A stretch of 64,000 bases of DNA from AP-15 sp963789025 (GCA_963789025.1 CAWBIT010000005.1:558001-622000); one strand, 5' to 3'. Positions 36,652-45,789 are shown, numbered from the stretch's first letter. Notes: generated by a model from the sequence alone, not told the origin. A program made the numbers and translations.

Positions 36652-38793
36652 TCATCCCGCGGCTTCGCCGGCGAGGGCGAGCCAGGCGGCCTCGTCGAGG
36701 AGCTTGACGCCGAGCGCGGCCGCCTTTGTCGCCTTCGAGCCGGGATCGGCGCCGGCTACGACGTAATCCGTCTTGGCCGAGACCGAGCCGGTGACGTTGG
36801 CCCCAAGAGCCTCGGCTCTGGCTTTCGCCTCGGAGCGGCTCATCGCCTCCATTGTCCCGGTGAAGACGATCGTCTTGCCGGCGAGCGGCGAAGGGGTGCG
36901 CTGTGCCGGCGCCTCGTAATCGAGGACCGTCACCTCGCGAGCGAGATCGTCGAGCACGGCGCGGTTATGCGGCTCGGCAAAGAAGCCGAGGATGTCGGCC
37001 GCCATGTCCTCGCCGATGCCGTGGATGTCGAGAAGCCCGGCGCGGGCCTCGCTGTCGGGGTCTTGCGCCGCTTCCATCTCGCGGCGCCACGCGGCAGGCG
37101 ACCGGTAGTGGCGGGCGAGCAGCCTGGCCGTCGCCTCGCCGACCTGCGGAATGCCGAGGGCATTGATGAAGCGGCCGAGCGAAATTCGACGGCGCTCGTC
37201 GATCGCCGCCAGCAGGTTGCGCGCGCTGAGCTCGCCCCAGCCTTCGCGCTTGGCGATCACCTCAGGGTCGAGGCGAAAGATGTCGCCCGGTTGGCGGATC
37301 AGCCCGTCCTGCCAAAGGGCGGTGATGTGCTTCTCGCCGAGACCCTCGATGTCGAAGCAATGGCGGGACACGAAATGCCGCAGCCGCTCGACCGCCTGCG
37401 CGGCGCAGATCAACCCTCCGGTGCAGCGCCGCGCGACCTGGCCCGGCTCGCGCACGGCGATGCTGCCGCAGATCGGGCAGTGGTCGGGGAACTGATAGGT
37501 CACCGCATCCGGCGGACGGCGGTCGAGCACCACCGAGACGATCTGCGGGATCACGTCGCCGGCCCGTTGCACGACAACGGTGTCGCCGATGCGGACGTCC
37601 TTGCGCTGGATCTCGTCCTCGTTGTGCAACGTAGCGCGCTGCACGACAACACCGCCGACGGTGATCGGTTCGAGCATCGCCACAGGGGTCAGTGAGCCCT
37701 GCCGGCCGACCTGGATCGAGATGTCGCGCAATACGGTCTGTGCCTGCTGCGCCGGGAATTTCTGCGCCACCGCCCAGCGCGGCGCGCGGCTCACCATGCC
37801 GAGCCGTTCCTGCAGCGCCAGGTCGTTAACTTTGTAGACGACGCCGTCGATGTCGTAGGGCAATGCCGCGCGCTCGGCCGCGATGTCGCGGTAATAGGCG
37901 AGCGCCTCATCGACGCCGTGGCACAGCCGCGAGCGCGGGTTGACCGAGAACCCCCAGCTGCCGAACTGTGTCAGGGCCTCGTCGTGAGTGCGGGCAAACG
38001 GCGCGCTGGCATTGCCCCAGGCATATGCAAAGAATTTGAGCGGCCGACGCGCGGTGATCGCCGGATCGAGTTGCCTCAAAGAGCCGGCTGCGGCGTTGCG
38101 TGGGTTGGCGAATACCAACTCACCAGCCGCCGCGCGTTCTTCGTTCAGCGCAAAGAACCCGGCACGCTCGAGATAGACCTCACCGCGGATTTCGACCGCA
38201 TCCGGCCAGGTGTTGCCCATGAGGGTTTCAGGCACCGTGTCGAGCGTGCGAAGGTTCGCGGTTACGTTCTCGCCCGTCGTCCCATCGCCGCGCGTCGCGC
38301 CCAGCACAAGACGACCGTCCCGGTAGGTGAGCGCGATCGAGAGCCCGTCGATCTTGGGCTCCGCCATGATCTCGATTTTATCCTCGGCCACCAGCGCCTC
38401 GGTTGCCGTACGCCGGAAGAAATTGCGCACGCCGGCAAAGAAATCGCGGACATCCTGTTCTTCGAACGCGTTCTCCAGCGACAGCATCGGCCGCGAATGG
38501 GTGACTTTGGCAAAGCCGGCGGCAGGAGCGGCGCCGACCCGGCGCGTCGGGCTGTCGGCGCGGATCAGCTCCGGGAAGCGGGCCTCGATCTCGCTGTTGC
38601 GGCGGCGCAGCGCGTCGTAATCGGCGTCGGAAATCTCGGGCGCCGCGTCGGTGTAGTAGAGCCGGTCGTGGCGCTTGATCTCCTCTGCGAGGAACGCGAG
38701 TTCGTCGCGCGCCCCGTCCTCGGTCAGCGAGTCGACAGGGGGCAATGCCGGCTCCTCACGACGGCGCTGCCGGGAGGCCGAGGAAGCCCTCAT
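36652..38793 (-). CDS. ligA: NAD-dependent DNA ligase
   Basis: This 713-residue ligase seals nicks using NAD. ATG 38793 overlaps the recN stop (ATGA) and is preferred over a long upstream extension lying within recN. The Ia domain region is HDRLYYTDAAPEISDADYDA. The nucleotidyltransferase motif AEPKIDGLSIALTY holds the AMP-accepting Lys. The OB fold is followed by a four-Cys zinc finger (CPICGS, RRCTGGLICAAQ). Helix-hairpin-helix repeats (DIEGLGEKHI, ALGIPQVGEATARLL, IHGIGEDMA) and a C-terminal BRCT domain (KTIVFTGTMEAMSRSEAKAR) complete the protein. It is full length and intact. Confidence 0.96.
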   Translation of the reverse strand: MRASSASRQRRREEPALPPVDSLTEDGARDELAFLAEEIKRHDRLYYTDAAPEISDADYDALRRRNSEIEARFPELIRADSPTRRVGAAPAAGFAKVTHSRPMLSLENAFEEQDVRDFFAGVRNFFRRTATEALVAEDKIEIMAEPKIDGLSIALTYRDGRLVLGATRGDGTTGENVTANLRTLDTVPETLMGNTWPDAVEIRGEVYLERAGFFALNEERAAAGELVFANPRNAAAGSLRQLDPAITARRPLKFFAYAWGNASAPFARTHDEALTQFGSWGFSVNPRSRLCHGVDEALAYYRDIAAERAALPYDIDGVVYKVNDLALQERLGMVSRAPRWAVAQKFPAQQAQTVLRDISIQVGRQGSLTPVAMLEPITVGGVVVQRATLHNEDEIQRKDVRIGDTVVVQRAGDVIPQIVSVVLDRRPPDAVTYQFPDHCPICGSIAVREPGQVARRCTGGLICAAQAVERLRHFVSRHCFDIEGLGEKHITALWQDGLIRQPGDIFRLDPEVIAKREGWGELSARNLLAAIDERRRISLGRFINALGIPQVGEATARLLARHYRSPAAWRREMEAAQDPDSEARAGLLDIHGIGEDMAADILGFFAEPHNRAVLDDLAREVTVLDYEAPAQRTPSPLAGKTIVFTGTMEAMSRSEAKARAEALGANVTGSVSAKTDYVVAGADPGSKATKAAALGVKLLDEAAWLALAGEAAG

Positions 38794-40463
38794 GCGCGAC
38801 CCCCGGCAATCAGGCTCGCCGCCGCGGCGCGCGCCTCGGCGGTGATATTGCGGCCGGACAGCATGCGGGCGATCTCCTCCTGTCTCGTATCCTCGTCGAG
38901 CTCCTCGACGCGGGTGACGGTCTCGCGCGCGGCGAGGCTCTTGGCGACGCGCCAGTGATAGGCGCCGCGCGCCGCGACCTGCGGCGAATGTGTTACGACG
39001 AGGACCTGCAGATTTGTCCCCAGCCGCTGGAGGCGCTCGCCGACCGCCGCCGCGACGGCGCCGCCAATGCCGCTGTCGACCTCGTCGAAGATCAGGGTAG
39101 GCACCGAGGAGGTGCCGGCGAGGACCAGTTTCAATGCCAGCATGAAGCGCGACAGCTCGCCGCCGGAGGCGATGCGCGCCAAGGGACCGAAACCCGTCCC
39201 GGGGTTCGTCGCGACCTCGAAATGCACGCGCTCGCACCCATGCTCGCCCCAATCGGCCTCGGCGAGCGGGGTCACCACGGTGCGGAACCGCGCCTTGTCG
39301 AGGCGCAGCGGCTTCAATTCGGCCGCGACTCCCGAATCGAGCCGTGCGGCAGCGGCGGCACGACCGCGGGACACCGCTTCAGCTGCGGAAACGAAACGGG
39401 CGCGCGCCTCGGCCGTCGCCTCGACGAGATGCTCGACGTTATCGGCACCCGCTTCGAGCTCGGCGAGCCGAGTCGCCAGCTGCGCGCGCAACCCTGGCAG
39501 ATTGGCAACCGTCACCTGGTGTTTGCGAGCCGCCGCACGCAGCGCGAAGAGCCGCTCCTCGACCTTCTCGAGCTCACGAGGGTCGGCTTCGAGCTCGCGC
39601 GCCGTAGCCTCCAGCACGGCAAGCGCCTCGGCGGTTTCCGCAGCGGCGCGCTCGGTCGCCGCAAAGGCCGAATCGAGGAGGCCCTGAGCGCGCTCGCGGG
39701 CCCGTTCCAGCCGCCGCGCCGCGCGGGCGAGGGCAGCTTGCGCCCCGGCGTTGCCGTCGAGCTCGCCGATCGCCTCGGTTAAAGTCTCAGCCAGCCGCTC
39801 GGCACTTTGCAGCAAAGTGCGCCGGGCGGCGAGGCGATCCTCTTCGTCTTCTTCAGGCGCCAGCGAATCGAGCTCGGCCAAATGATGCCGCAGCAGGTCT
39901 TCTTCGTCCCGGCTCGCCGCGAGCAGCCGCACCGCTTCCGCCTCGCGCTCCCGGGCTTCGCGCCAGTCGTGCCAGGCTTTTGCGAGCGCGTTCGGGGTTA
40001 CGCTGTGCTCGGCGAAGGCGTCGAGGATCATGCGGTGGTTGGCGGGGTCGAGCAGCCCGCGCTGTTCGAACTGGCCCTGGATCTCGACGAGGCTGTCGCC
40101 GAGCTCGCGCAACAACCCGACGCTCGCCGGCTCGTCATTGACAAAGGCGCGGCTGCGCCCGTCCGCTCCGACCAGGCGGCGCAATACGATCGCTTCGCCA
40201 TCGCCGTCGAGGCCGGCCTCGCGCAGGATCGCGTATGCCGGGTGGTTCCGCCCGACCGAGAATTCCGCCGATACCGCGGCCTGCTGAGCCCCCGGACGCA
40301 CCAGCCCGCTTTCCGCCCGCTTTCCGAGCGCCAGACCCAGCGCATCGAGCAGGATCGACTTGCCGGCGCCGGTCTCGCCGGTCAGCACGCAGAGACCGGG
40401 ACGGAGCGCGAGGTCGAGGCGGTCGATCAGTAAAATGTCGCGAATATTGAGGCCGAGCAGCAT
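38790..40463 (-). CDS. recN: DNA repair protein RecN
   Basis: This 557-residue SMC-like ATPase acts in double-strand break repair. The N-terminal half carries the Walker A motif CVLTGETGAGKSILLDALGL, and the signature GQFEQRGLLDPANHRMILDA follows. The middle is a long Glu/Arg/Ala-rich coiled coil. The C-terminal half has ARIASGGELSRFMLALKLVL (ABC signature) and PTLIFDEVDSGIGGAVAAAV (Walker B). ATG 40463 gives MLLGLNIRDILLIDRLDL; a start ten codons upstream is possible. It is the first gene of a tightly packed run with ligA, tonB and the phosphoesterase. Confidence 0.95.
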   Translation of the reverse strand: MLLGLNIRDILLIDRLDLALRPGLCVLTGETGAGKSILLDALGLALGKRAESGLVRPGAQQAAVSAEFSVGRNHPAYAILREAGLDGDGEAIVLRRLVGADGRSRAFVNDEPASVGLLRELGDSLVEIQGQFEQRGLLDPANHRMILDAFAEHSVTPNALAKAWHDWREAREREAEAVRLLAASRDEEDLLRHHLAELDSLAPEEDEEDRLAARRTLLQSAERLAETLTEAIGELDGNAGAQAALARAARRLERARERAQGLLDSAFAATERAAAETAEALAVLEATARELEADPRELEKVEERLFALRAAARKHQVTVANLPGLRAQLATRLAELEAGADNVEHLVEATAEARARFVSAAEAVSRGRAAAAARLDSGVAAELKPLRLDKARFRTVVTPLAEADWGEHGCERVHFEVATNPGTGFGPLARIASGGELSRFMLALKLVLAGTSSVPTLIFDEVDSGIGGAVAAAVGERLQRLGTNLQVLVVTHSPQVAARGAYHWRVAKSLAARETVTRVEELDEDTRQEEIARMLSGRNITAEARAAAASLIAGGRA

Positions 40464-40551
40464 TACAAGCCGCAGTTGGGAGCGCTTAATCATATAGGCG
40501 CCTCGGCGGCCAAGCCAGCATCGGGGCGGCGCCGGGTGGCGAGGGCCGAAA

Positions 40552-41040
40552 ATGACCGCCTCAGCGAGGCCGGAGCTTTATCGCGATCTCGCGCGGCAGC
40601 TCGCGGCGCTGATAGCGGGAGAACCGGATCCGATCGCCAACGCCGCCAATACGGCCGCGCTGATCTATCACGGATTGCCGAACCTCAACTGGGCCGGGTT
40701 TTATTTCCGCAACGGCGCGGAACTGGTGCTCGGCCCGTTCCAAGGCAAGCCCGCCTGCGTGCGAATCCCGATCGGCAAGGGGGTGTGCGGCACCGCCGCC
40801 GCACGAGGCACATCAGTCCTGGTCCCCGACGTTCACGATTTCCCGGGCCACATCGCCTGCGACCCGGATTCGCGCTCCGAGCTTGTGGTGCCGCTGGTCG
40901 AGGAAGGCAGCGTCTTGGGTGTGCTCGACCTCGACAGCCCGCTGCCCGCGCGTTTCGACGAAATAGATCGCAACGGCTGCGAGCAACTTCTCGCGGTTTT
41001 GCTCGTTCACCACCGGAAATATCCCCGCGGCAAATTGTAG
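40552..41040 (+). CDS. msrC: Free methionine-(R)-sulfoxide reductase, GAF domain
   Basis: This 162-residue single GAF-domain protein of the fRMsr family reduces free methionine-R-sulfoxide and thereby repairs oxidative damage. Motifs include NLNWAGFYFRNGAELVLGPF, PACVRIPIGKGVCGTAAARG and DFPGHIACDPDSRSELVVPL. The three Cys (about 69, 79 and 102) match the catalytic and resolving positions of the family. The C-terminus GVLDLDSPLPARFDEIDRNG is typical. It is divergent from recN. Confidence 0.92.
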   Translation: MTASARPELYRDLARQLAALIAGEPDPIANAANTAALIYHGLPNLNWAGFYFRNGAELVLGPFQGKPACVRIPIGKGVCGTAAARGTSVLVPDVHDFPGHIACDPDSRSELVVPLVEEGSVLGVLDLDSPLPARFDEIDRNGCEQLLAVLLVHHRKYPRGKL

Positions 41041-41103
41041 CGCAATTTTTATGACCGCACACAGGATCGGGGATAGGATTCGATCGGTGGCGGAGGTGTG
41101 CAA

Positions 41104-41289
41104 ATGAAGACTCTGCTCGAAGACGTCGAACACTGGTGGAGCCGGGCCGAAGAAACTCGGACCATCGCCGAAATCATGACCGACGCCGAGGCGAGGCGGA
41201 TCATGTTCGATATCGCGGAAGGGTACGACCGTCTGGCGGAGCGCGCCGTCGAGCGCACCGGCAGGTGCAAGACCGATACGCTGCAGTGA
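41104..41289 (+). CDS. Small hypothetical protein
   Basis: This 61-residue acidic helical protein includes HWWSRAEETRTIAEIMTDAE and MFDIAEGYDRLAERAVER. A strong GGAGG ribosome site lies 7 bases before ATG 41104, supporting expression. Similar short proteins with RAEE...ARRxMLxIAxxYdxLAxRAE sequence are frequent and uncharacterised in Bradyrhizobium-like bacteria. Confidence 0.75.
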   Translation: MKTLLEDVEHWWSRAEETRTIAEIMTDAEARRIMFDIAEGYDRLAERAVERTGRCKTDTLQ

Positions 41290-41311
41290 GCTGAGCTAGC
41301 TCGGGGGGTCG

Positions 41312-42358
41312 ATGCAATCCACGACAACCGCGGCGGCGCTCAGCTTGCACCTGCCGGTCCGGCAGGAGTGGCTCGACCGGCGCCGCGAAGAGATCATCGA
41401 GCCCGACCTGGCGATCGTGGACCCGCACCATCATCTGGTCGAACGCCCGGAGACCGGCCGCTACTTGCTGCCGGAATTGCTCGCGGATCTGGGGAGCGGG
41501 CACAACATCACCGCGACCGTGTACCTCGAATGGCTTTCGATGTACCGCGCAACAGGCCCTGCCGAGCTGCGCCCGGTCGGCGAAGTCGAGTTCGCCAACG
41601 GCGTCGCGGCGATGGCTGCGAGCGAGACCTACGGGAAGACGCAAGTCTGCGCCGGCATCGTCGGCTATGCCGATCTGACGCTCGGCGCATCGGTCGAGAA
41701 GGTGCTGGAAGCGATGATTGCGGCCGGAGGCGGCCGGTTCCGCGGCATCCGCTTTATAACGGCGACCCACCCGGACCAGTCGGACTGGGGCTCTCCGGTC
41801 CGGCGGCCCGAGAGCTTGCTGATGGACCCGCGGGTGCGCGACGGTTTCGCCCGCCTCGCGCCGCTCGGCCTCAGTTTCGACGCGTGGATGTATCACACGC
41901 AACTCGGCGAGCTGGTCGATCTGGCGCGCGCCTTTCCCGAGACGCAAATCGTGGTCGACCATGTCGGCGGCCCGATCGGCCTCGGCCGCTATGCCGGCAA
42001 GCGCGACGAGGTGTTCGCTGAATGGAGCGGGTGGATCCGCGAGCTGGCGGCCTGCCCCAATGTCCATATCAAGCTGGGCGGGCTCGGCATGCGGATGTTC
42101 GGCTTCGACCTCCACACGCACGAACTGCCTCCGAGCTCGGAAGACCTCGCCGACGCATGGCGGCCCTATATCGAAACCTGCATCGCCGCCTTCGGCCCCG
42201 AGCGCGCGATGTTCGAGAGCAACTTCCCAGTCGACAAGGGCAGCTGCGGCTACGCCGCCTTGTGGAACGCCTTCAAACGCATCGCAGCCGGCTGCTCCTC
42301 CGCCGAGAAACAAGCGCTCTTCGCCGGCACCGCAACCAGGTTTTACCGGTTGGGATAG
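41312..42358 (+). CDS. Amidohydrolase family protein (2-pyrone-4,6-dicarboxylate hydrolase-like)
   Basis: This 348-residue metal-dependent TIM-barrel hydrolase has the N-terminal metal motif AIVDPHHHLVERPETGRYLL. Further landmarks are FRGIRFITATHPDQSDWGSP, FPETQIVVDHVGGPIGLGRY, NVHIKLGGLGMRMFGFD and a C-terminal ERAMFESNFPVDKGSCGYAA, with the Asp-equivalent position near FESNFPVD. It probably hydrolyses a lactone or decarboxylates an aromatic intermediate. The neighbours (dioxygenase beta subunit and iron redox protein) suggest aromatic or lactone catabolism. It ends with TAG. Confidence 0.85.
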   Translation: MQSTTTAAALSLHLPVRQEWLDRRREEIIEPDLAIVDPHHHLVERPETGRYLLPELLADLGSGHNITATVYLEWLSMYRATGPAELRPVGEVEFANGVAAMAASETYGKTQVCAGIVGYADLTLGASVEKVLEAMIAAGGGRFRGIRFITATHPDQSDWGSPVRRPESLLMDPRVRDGFARLAPLGLSFDAWMYHTQLGELVDLARAFPETQIVVDHVGGPIGLGRYAGKRDEVFAEWSGWIRELAACPNVHIKLGGLGMRMFGFDLHTHELPPSSEDLADAWRPYIETCIAAFGPERAMFESNFPVDKGSCGYAALWNAFKRIAAGCSSAEKQALFAGTATRFYRLG

Positions 42359-42499
42359 ATCTGGCGCCGGACCACTTCTATTGCCGACCAGCTCAACTAC
42401 GACCGTATCTCGGCGTTGGAGCAGTGGATTGGCACTCGTTGAGCGAGGCTCGCAGTTAGCCGAGGCAAGTCCCGGATCTCATCACCACGAGCGCCGTCA

Positions 42500-42537
42500 T
42501 GGCCGGGCTTGACCCGGACAAGCCCGGCCATGACGAT
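42500..42537. repeat. Perfect palindromic repeat
   Basis: GTCATGGCCGGGCTT and its exact complement AAGCCCGGCCATGAC flank a short GACCCGGAC spacer just upstream of the dioxygenase beta-subunit gene. This is a well-known type of extragenic palindrome in Bradyrhizobium-like genomes and could act as a terminator for the amidohydrolase gene. Confidence 0.8.
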
Positions 42538-42555
42538 AAGGAGGGCGTCACCGCT

Positions 42556-43077
42556 ATGGCCGCTAGGATGACATCGCAGCAGGCGCTGTGGCTCGAGCTG
42601 ATGCAATTTTACATCCGGGAGGCTTGGCTGCTCGACGAGCGCAAGCTCAAGGAGTGGCTCGATCTTTTCACCGACGATGTCCTTTACTTCATGCCGCGCC
42701 GCAAGAACGTCCCGCGCCGGGAATTGCACCGCGAGTTGACCCCGCTCGGCGATCTGGCGATTCTCGAAGAGGACAAGCGCTATCTCGAGATGCGGGTGGC
42801 CCGGCTCGACACTGGGATGGCCTGGGCCGAGGATCCGCCGTCGCGCACCCGTCACCTGATCGGCAATCTCGAGGCGGCGCCGCTGGAGAACGGTGAGGCA
42901 GAGGCCAGGACCGCGTTTCTGGTGTACCGCTCGCACCTGGAGACCGATCATCAGCTCCTCTCCGGCTGCCGGGAGGATTTGCTGCACAAGGTGGAGGGCG
43001 CGTGGAAGGTGAAGAGGCGCACGATCGTGCTCGACGCCAACGTCCTGCTCGACAAAAATCTCAGCGTCTTTCTCTAA
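42556..43077 (+). CDS. Aromatic-ring-hydroxylating dioxygenase beta subunit
   Basis: This 173-residue cystatin/NTF2-fold subunit is of the type found in Rieske dioxygenases (RHO small subunit). Motifs include IREAWLLDERKLKEWLDLFT, DDVLYFMPRRKNVPRRELH, PPSRTRHLIGNLEAA and a C-terminal EGAWKVKRRTIVLDANVLLD. The ATG at 42556 gives MAARMTSQQ; an upstream Met lies within the palindromic repeat. No alpha subunit with Rieske and mononuclear iron sites is present in the window, so it is an orphan here. The partner must be elsewhere or the protein has another role. Confidence 0.87.
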   Translation: MAARMTSQQALWLELMQFYIREAWLLDERKLKEWLDLFTDDVLYFMPRRKNVPRRELHRELTPLGDLAILEEDKRYLEMRVARLDTGMAWAEDPPSRTRHLIGNLEAAPLENGEAEARTAFLVYRSHLETDHQLLSGCREDLLHKVEGAWKVKRRTIVLDANVLLDKNLSVFL

Positions 43078-43156
43078 CTCTCGCCAATTCTGCCCTGTCT
43101 GCATGGGCGTTTGTAGCTATGCTTGGCCGACAATGTCTCGAGAGGGAGTTACAGTA

Positions 43157-43912
43157 ATGACACGCAACGGCGATCTTCCGATCACCGATCGGATATTGGC
43201 AATCCGCGAACGCTGGCATACGAAGCGGCATCCGTTCTTTCTCGCGTTTGGCGAAGGGAAATTGCCGCTACGGGCGCTGGGCCGGTATCAGGCATTGCAC
43301 TACCATTTCGTGTCGCGGGCATTGGCGAGCTTTGGGATGCTCTATGCCCGCGGCTATCATTTCGAGGACGTGCGCAAGATGATCGCCGAGAATATCGCCG
43401 AGGAGGAGGGGCTGAAGGCGATCCCGGAGCCGGGTCACGAGCCGCATGACCACAACGAGCTGATCCTGCGCTTCTGCCGCGCCGCGGGGCTCAGCGACGA
43501 CGAGGTGCGCAATACGAAAATGCCGCCCGCCTGGTGGGCGCGCTCGCTCTACATGTACCACACGACCGCCAATGAGCCGGTCGGCGTAATTTTAGCGATG
43601 CAGACGACGCAGGAGGGCCAGATGCCGGGCTTGATCAGTGAGGTCCTGCTGCCGGCCTTCGAGAAGCATTACGGGTTCAGGCTGAACTCCCCCGAGATCG
43701 AGTTCTTCACCGAGCACGACGCCGCCGATGTCGAGCACAGCCGCCGCCAGATCGAGCTGTGCGGCAGGTATCTCGACACGCCGCAGCTCGAGGCGCGTGC
43801 CGAGCAAGTCGCCGAGGAGATCTGCGAATTGCGCTGGGCCTCGATCTCCGAACTCTATCGCTCGGAAATGCTGGGCGAGAAGGAAATCCTACCGCCCGGG
43901 GTTATTAGATAA
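43157..43912 (+). CDS. Haem-oxygenase-like iron-containing redox enzyme (PqqC/TenA-like)
   Basis: This 251-residue all-helical protein is of the PqqC/TenA/HDO superfamily. RWHTKRHPFFLAFGEGKLPL and LGRYQALHYHFVSRALASFG are the typical first helices. MIAENIAEEEGLKAIPEPGH and EPHDHNELILRFCRAAGLSD carry the Glu/His cluster expected for iron binding. EFFTEHDAADVEHSRRQIEL supplies the second His/Asp set. Such proteins can be diiron oxygenases or thiaminase-like. Placed after an orphan dioxygenase beta subunit, it may act in the same pathway. ATG 43157 follows a GAGGGAG ribosome site. Confidence 0.82.
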   Translation: MTRNGDLPITDRILAIRERWHTKRHPFFLAFGEGKLPLRALGRYQALHYHFVSRALASFGMLYARGYHFEDVRKMIAENIAEEEGLKAIPEPGHEPHDHNELILRFCRAAGLSDDEVRNTKMPPAWWARSLYMYHTTANEPVGVILAMQTTQEGQMPGLISEVLLPAFEKHYGFRLNSPEIEFFTEHDAADVEHSRRQIELCGRYLDTPQLEARAEQVAEEICELRWASISELYRSEMLGEKEILPPGVIR

Positions 43913-43939
43913 TCCTCGCCCGCCGCCTATTTGCTCGCC

Positions 43940-44374
43940 CTATTTGATCGTGCCGCGATGTCCGGTGGAACAGGTGCATGATGAACCGCTGCGAACGGAG
44001 CCGGGGGAGGAGGCCACCGAGCAGCGGTCGTATGGCGTGACACACAGGTAGTATTGCGCAGGCTGCGAGCCTGCGCTGGTTGGATCCGCTCCCCCATAGC
44101 TGCTGCCAAAGCCGTTGCTCGGCGTGCCGCCAAACCCATTCATGCCGCCCATCCCACCCGGTGTCATGCCGCCCATGCCGCCCATCCCACCCGGTGTCAT
44201 GCCGCCCATGCCGCCCATGCCGCCCGCGGGGCCGCCGCCCATGCCGCCGACAAGCACGACGGCATTGCCGGCGCCGGAAACGTCAGTGGCCAACGGCAAC
44301 TCGACTGCCATCGATCGCTGAGAAAAGGTCGATGCAGTCGCAAGAAACACCAGCACTGGCAGCAACTTGTGCAT
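43940..44374 (-). CDS. Secreted Gly/Met-rich repeat protein
   Basis: This 144-residue protein has a signal peptide (KLLPVLVFLATASTFS, likely cleavage near QRSMAVE). The central segment at about 43-80 is made of GGMGGM and TPGGMGGM units, about half glycine and a fifth methionine. The C-terminal part has four Cys (YLCVTPYDRCS and SSCTCSTGH), suggesting disulfides. Met-rich secreted repeats can bind copper, but this is only an inference. No domain family is recognised. The repeat is also visible as a tandem 33-bp DNA repeat at 44144-44224. Confidence 0.6.
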   Translation of the reverse strand: MHKLLPVLVFLATASTFSQRSMAVELPLATDVSGAGNAVVLVGGMGGGPAGGMGGMGGMTPGGMGGMGGMTPGGMGGMNGFGGTPSNGFGSSYGGADPTSAGSQPAQYYLCVTPYDRCSVASSPGSVRSGSSCTCSTGHRGTIK

Positions 44375-44481
44375 AGGACCCTCTTACGCTTGTCTTTAGC
44401 CTGCGCAGGGTTAACAAGGCTAAAGCTACAGGCAAGCAGCATCCTGCGCTATGAGAAAAGAAGAATTTCACGAGGGTGGCG

Positions 44482-45789
44482 TCAACCCTCGCCCGCAAGG
44501 AGGGGTTCGCCGGGTCGCTTGTCGCCGAGACGCAGCAACGGCACAAAAGCGAATGCCACCGCCGTAAATGCGGCCGACACCAGGATCAGAGGATCGAGTT
44601 GGCGCTGAAACAAATGTTCGTACAGAAAGGAGCCGAGATTATCGGATAGGGCCCCCGTAAAGTTGGTGACCGACATCAAAGCGGCAAATGCGAAGCCTTC
44701 CGAGCGAGGCGGGCAATAATCCGCGGCCAGGCTCAAGGTCGCGACAAATGCGACCATCGTAGCGGCACCGCTGAAGAAGTTGATCGCCGCCGCCAAGGCC
44801 TCGCTCCACAGCAGCAGGAAGGCGGCGGTCGTCACGATGCCGAGCGCAATGCTCAAATTCAGTAGCGCCTTTGCCGTGATGCCCTTCAGAAACCGGCGGT
44901 ACAGCAGCGCACCTGCGATCCAGCCCGCCGAATTGATCGAGCCGAGAATCCCGATGTACTCTTGCGAGAATTTGAGATCGTCGGTCATGTGATAATAGAG
45001 CGGAGTGCCGAGCCCCGGGTTGAGGTAATAGACAAACAGAAAGATCGCGATTATCCAAAGGTCGCGCAGGGTGAGGGCGGCCAACAGGCTCGCGAAAGTC
45101 CGTCTCATTTCGGAGAGATTGACGCGGCTCTGCGGCTCGCTGATCAGAAACGCACCGGCAAAGACGACGATCAGCGGAGCGACGGCGATGACCGCGGCGG
45201 CGCCGTGTAGCGCCCCAGCCGGCGACAGCCTCTCGACAAGCTCACCGCCGATAATGCCGCAGGCCATCGCGGCGATGTTGAACCACAGCCACTGCTGATT
45301 GACGAAGGAATCGCTGGCGCTGAATTTCTGGCCGTTCTCGACGAGAATAGCGCCGCATACGGTGCTCGATATCGCCATACCGTAGGCGGAGAGCAGCAGG
45401 GCGACGATGATTTCGCCCGGCGAGGTGATCTGCGTGACCCAACAATAGGCGCCCGCCGCCATCAAATTGGCGAGAACGAGGTATGATTTTCGGCGATAGC
45501 CAAAGATCGGCAGGAAATCCGAAACGATCCCGTAGACCGGCTTGATGATCCAGGGAAGGTTGAGGACCGTTAGATAGGCGGTGACCTGGACCGGCGTCCA
45601 CCCGTAGGTCTGCTTTAGAAAATAGTTGAGCGGTTGGGCGATCAGCCCGCCGGTCTGCCCAATGCCTTCGACGACATAGACCAGCGCGAAAAACAGCATG
45701 AGCCGGCCGATCTGCCGGCTCTCGTCGTGACGGGCGGAGGTACAGCGCGTCGCGCCGGACCCTTCGGCGGGCTTATCGGACCGCGACAA
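44482..45789 (-). CDS. MFS transporter, BT1 (folate/biopterin) family
   Basis: This 435-residue inner-membrane protein has about 12 hydrophobic segments. VVEGIGQTGGLIAQPLNYFL, YGWTPVQVTAYLTVLNLPWI and IKPVYGIVSDFLPIFGYRRK are the hallmark start of BT1-family transporters. SAYGMAISSTVCGAILVENG and NPGLGTPLYYHMTDDLKFSQ also fit. Characterised members carry pteridines or folates in protists and plants; the bacterial substrate is unknown. Its start overlaps the end of the RidA gene, so they are co-transcribed. Confidence 0.85.
   Translation of the reverse strand: MSRSDKPAEGSGATRCTSARHDESRQIGRLMLFFALVYVVEGIGQTGGLIAQPLNYFLKQTYGWTPVQVTAYLTVLNLPWIIKPVYGIVSDFLPIFGYRRKSYLVLANLMAAGAYCWVTQITSPGEIIVALLLSAYGMAISSTVCGAILVENGQKFSASDSFVNQQWLWFNIAAMACGIIGGELVERLSPAGALHGAAAVIAVAPLIVVFAGAFLISEPQSRVNLSEMRRTFASLLAALTLRDLWIIAIFLFVYYLNPGLGTPLYYHMTDDLKFSQEYIGILGSINSAGWIAGALLYRRFLKGITAKALLNLSIALGIVTTAAFLLLWSEALAAAINFFSGAATMVAFVATLSLAADYCPPRSEGFAFAALMSVTNFTGALSDNLGSFLYEHLFQRQLDPLILVSAAFTAVAFAFVPLLRLGDKRPGEPLLAGEG

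Noticed and set aside
38793..39252. Longer ligA start extending 153 codons upstream
   Set aside because: The extension lies inside recN in another frame and does not resemble ligase sequence; ATG 38793 with ATGA overlap gives the normal length.
44144..44224. Gly/Met DNA repeat as a regulatory or CRISPR-like repeat
   Set aside because: The repeat is in frame within a signal-peptide-bearing protein and codes for GGMGGMTP units, so protein repeat is the better explanation.
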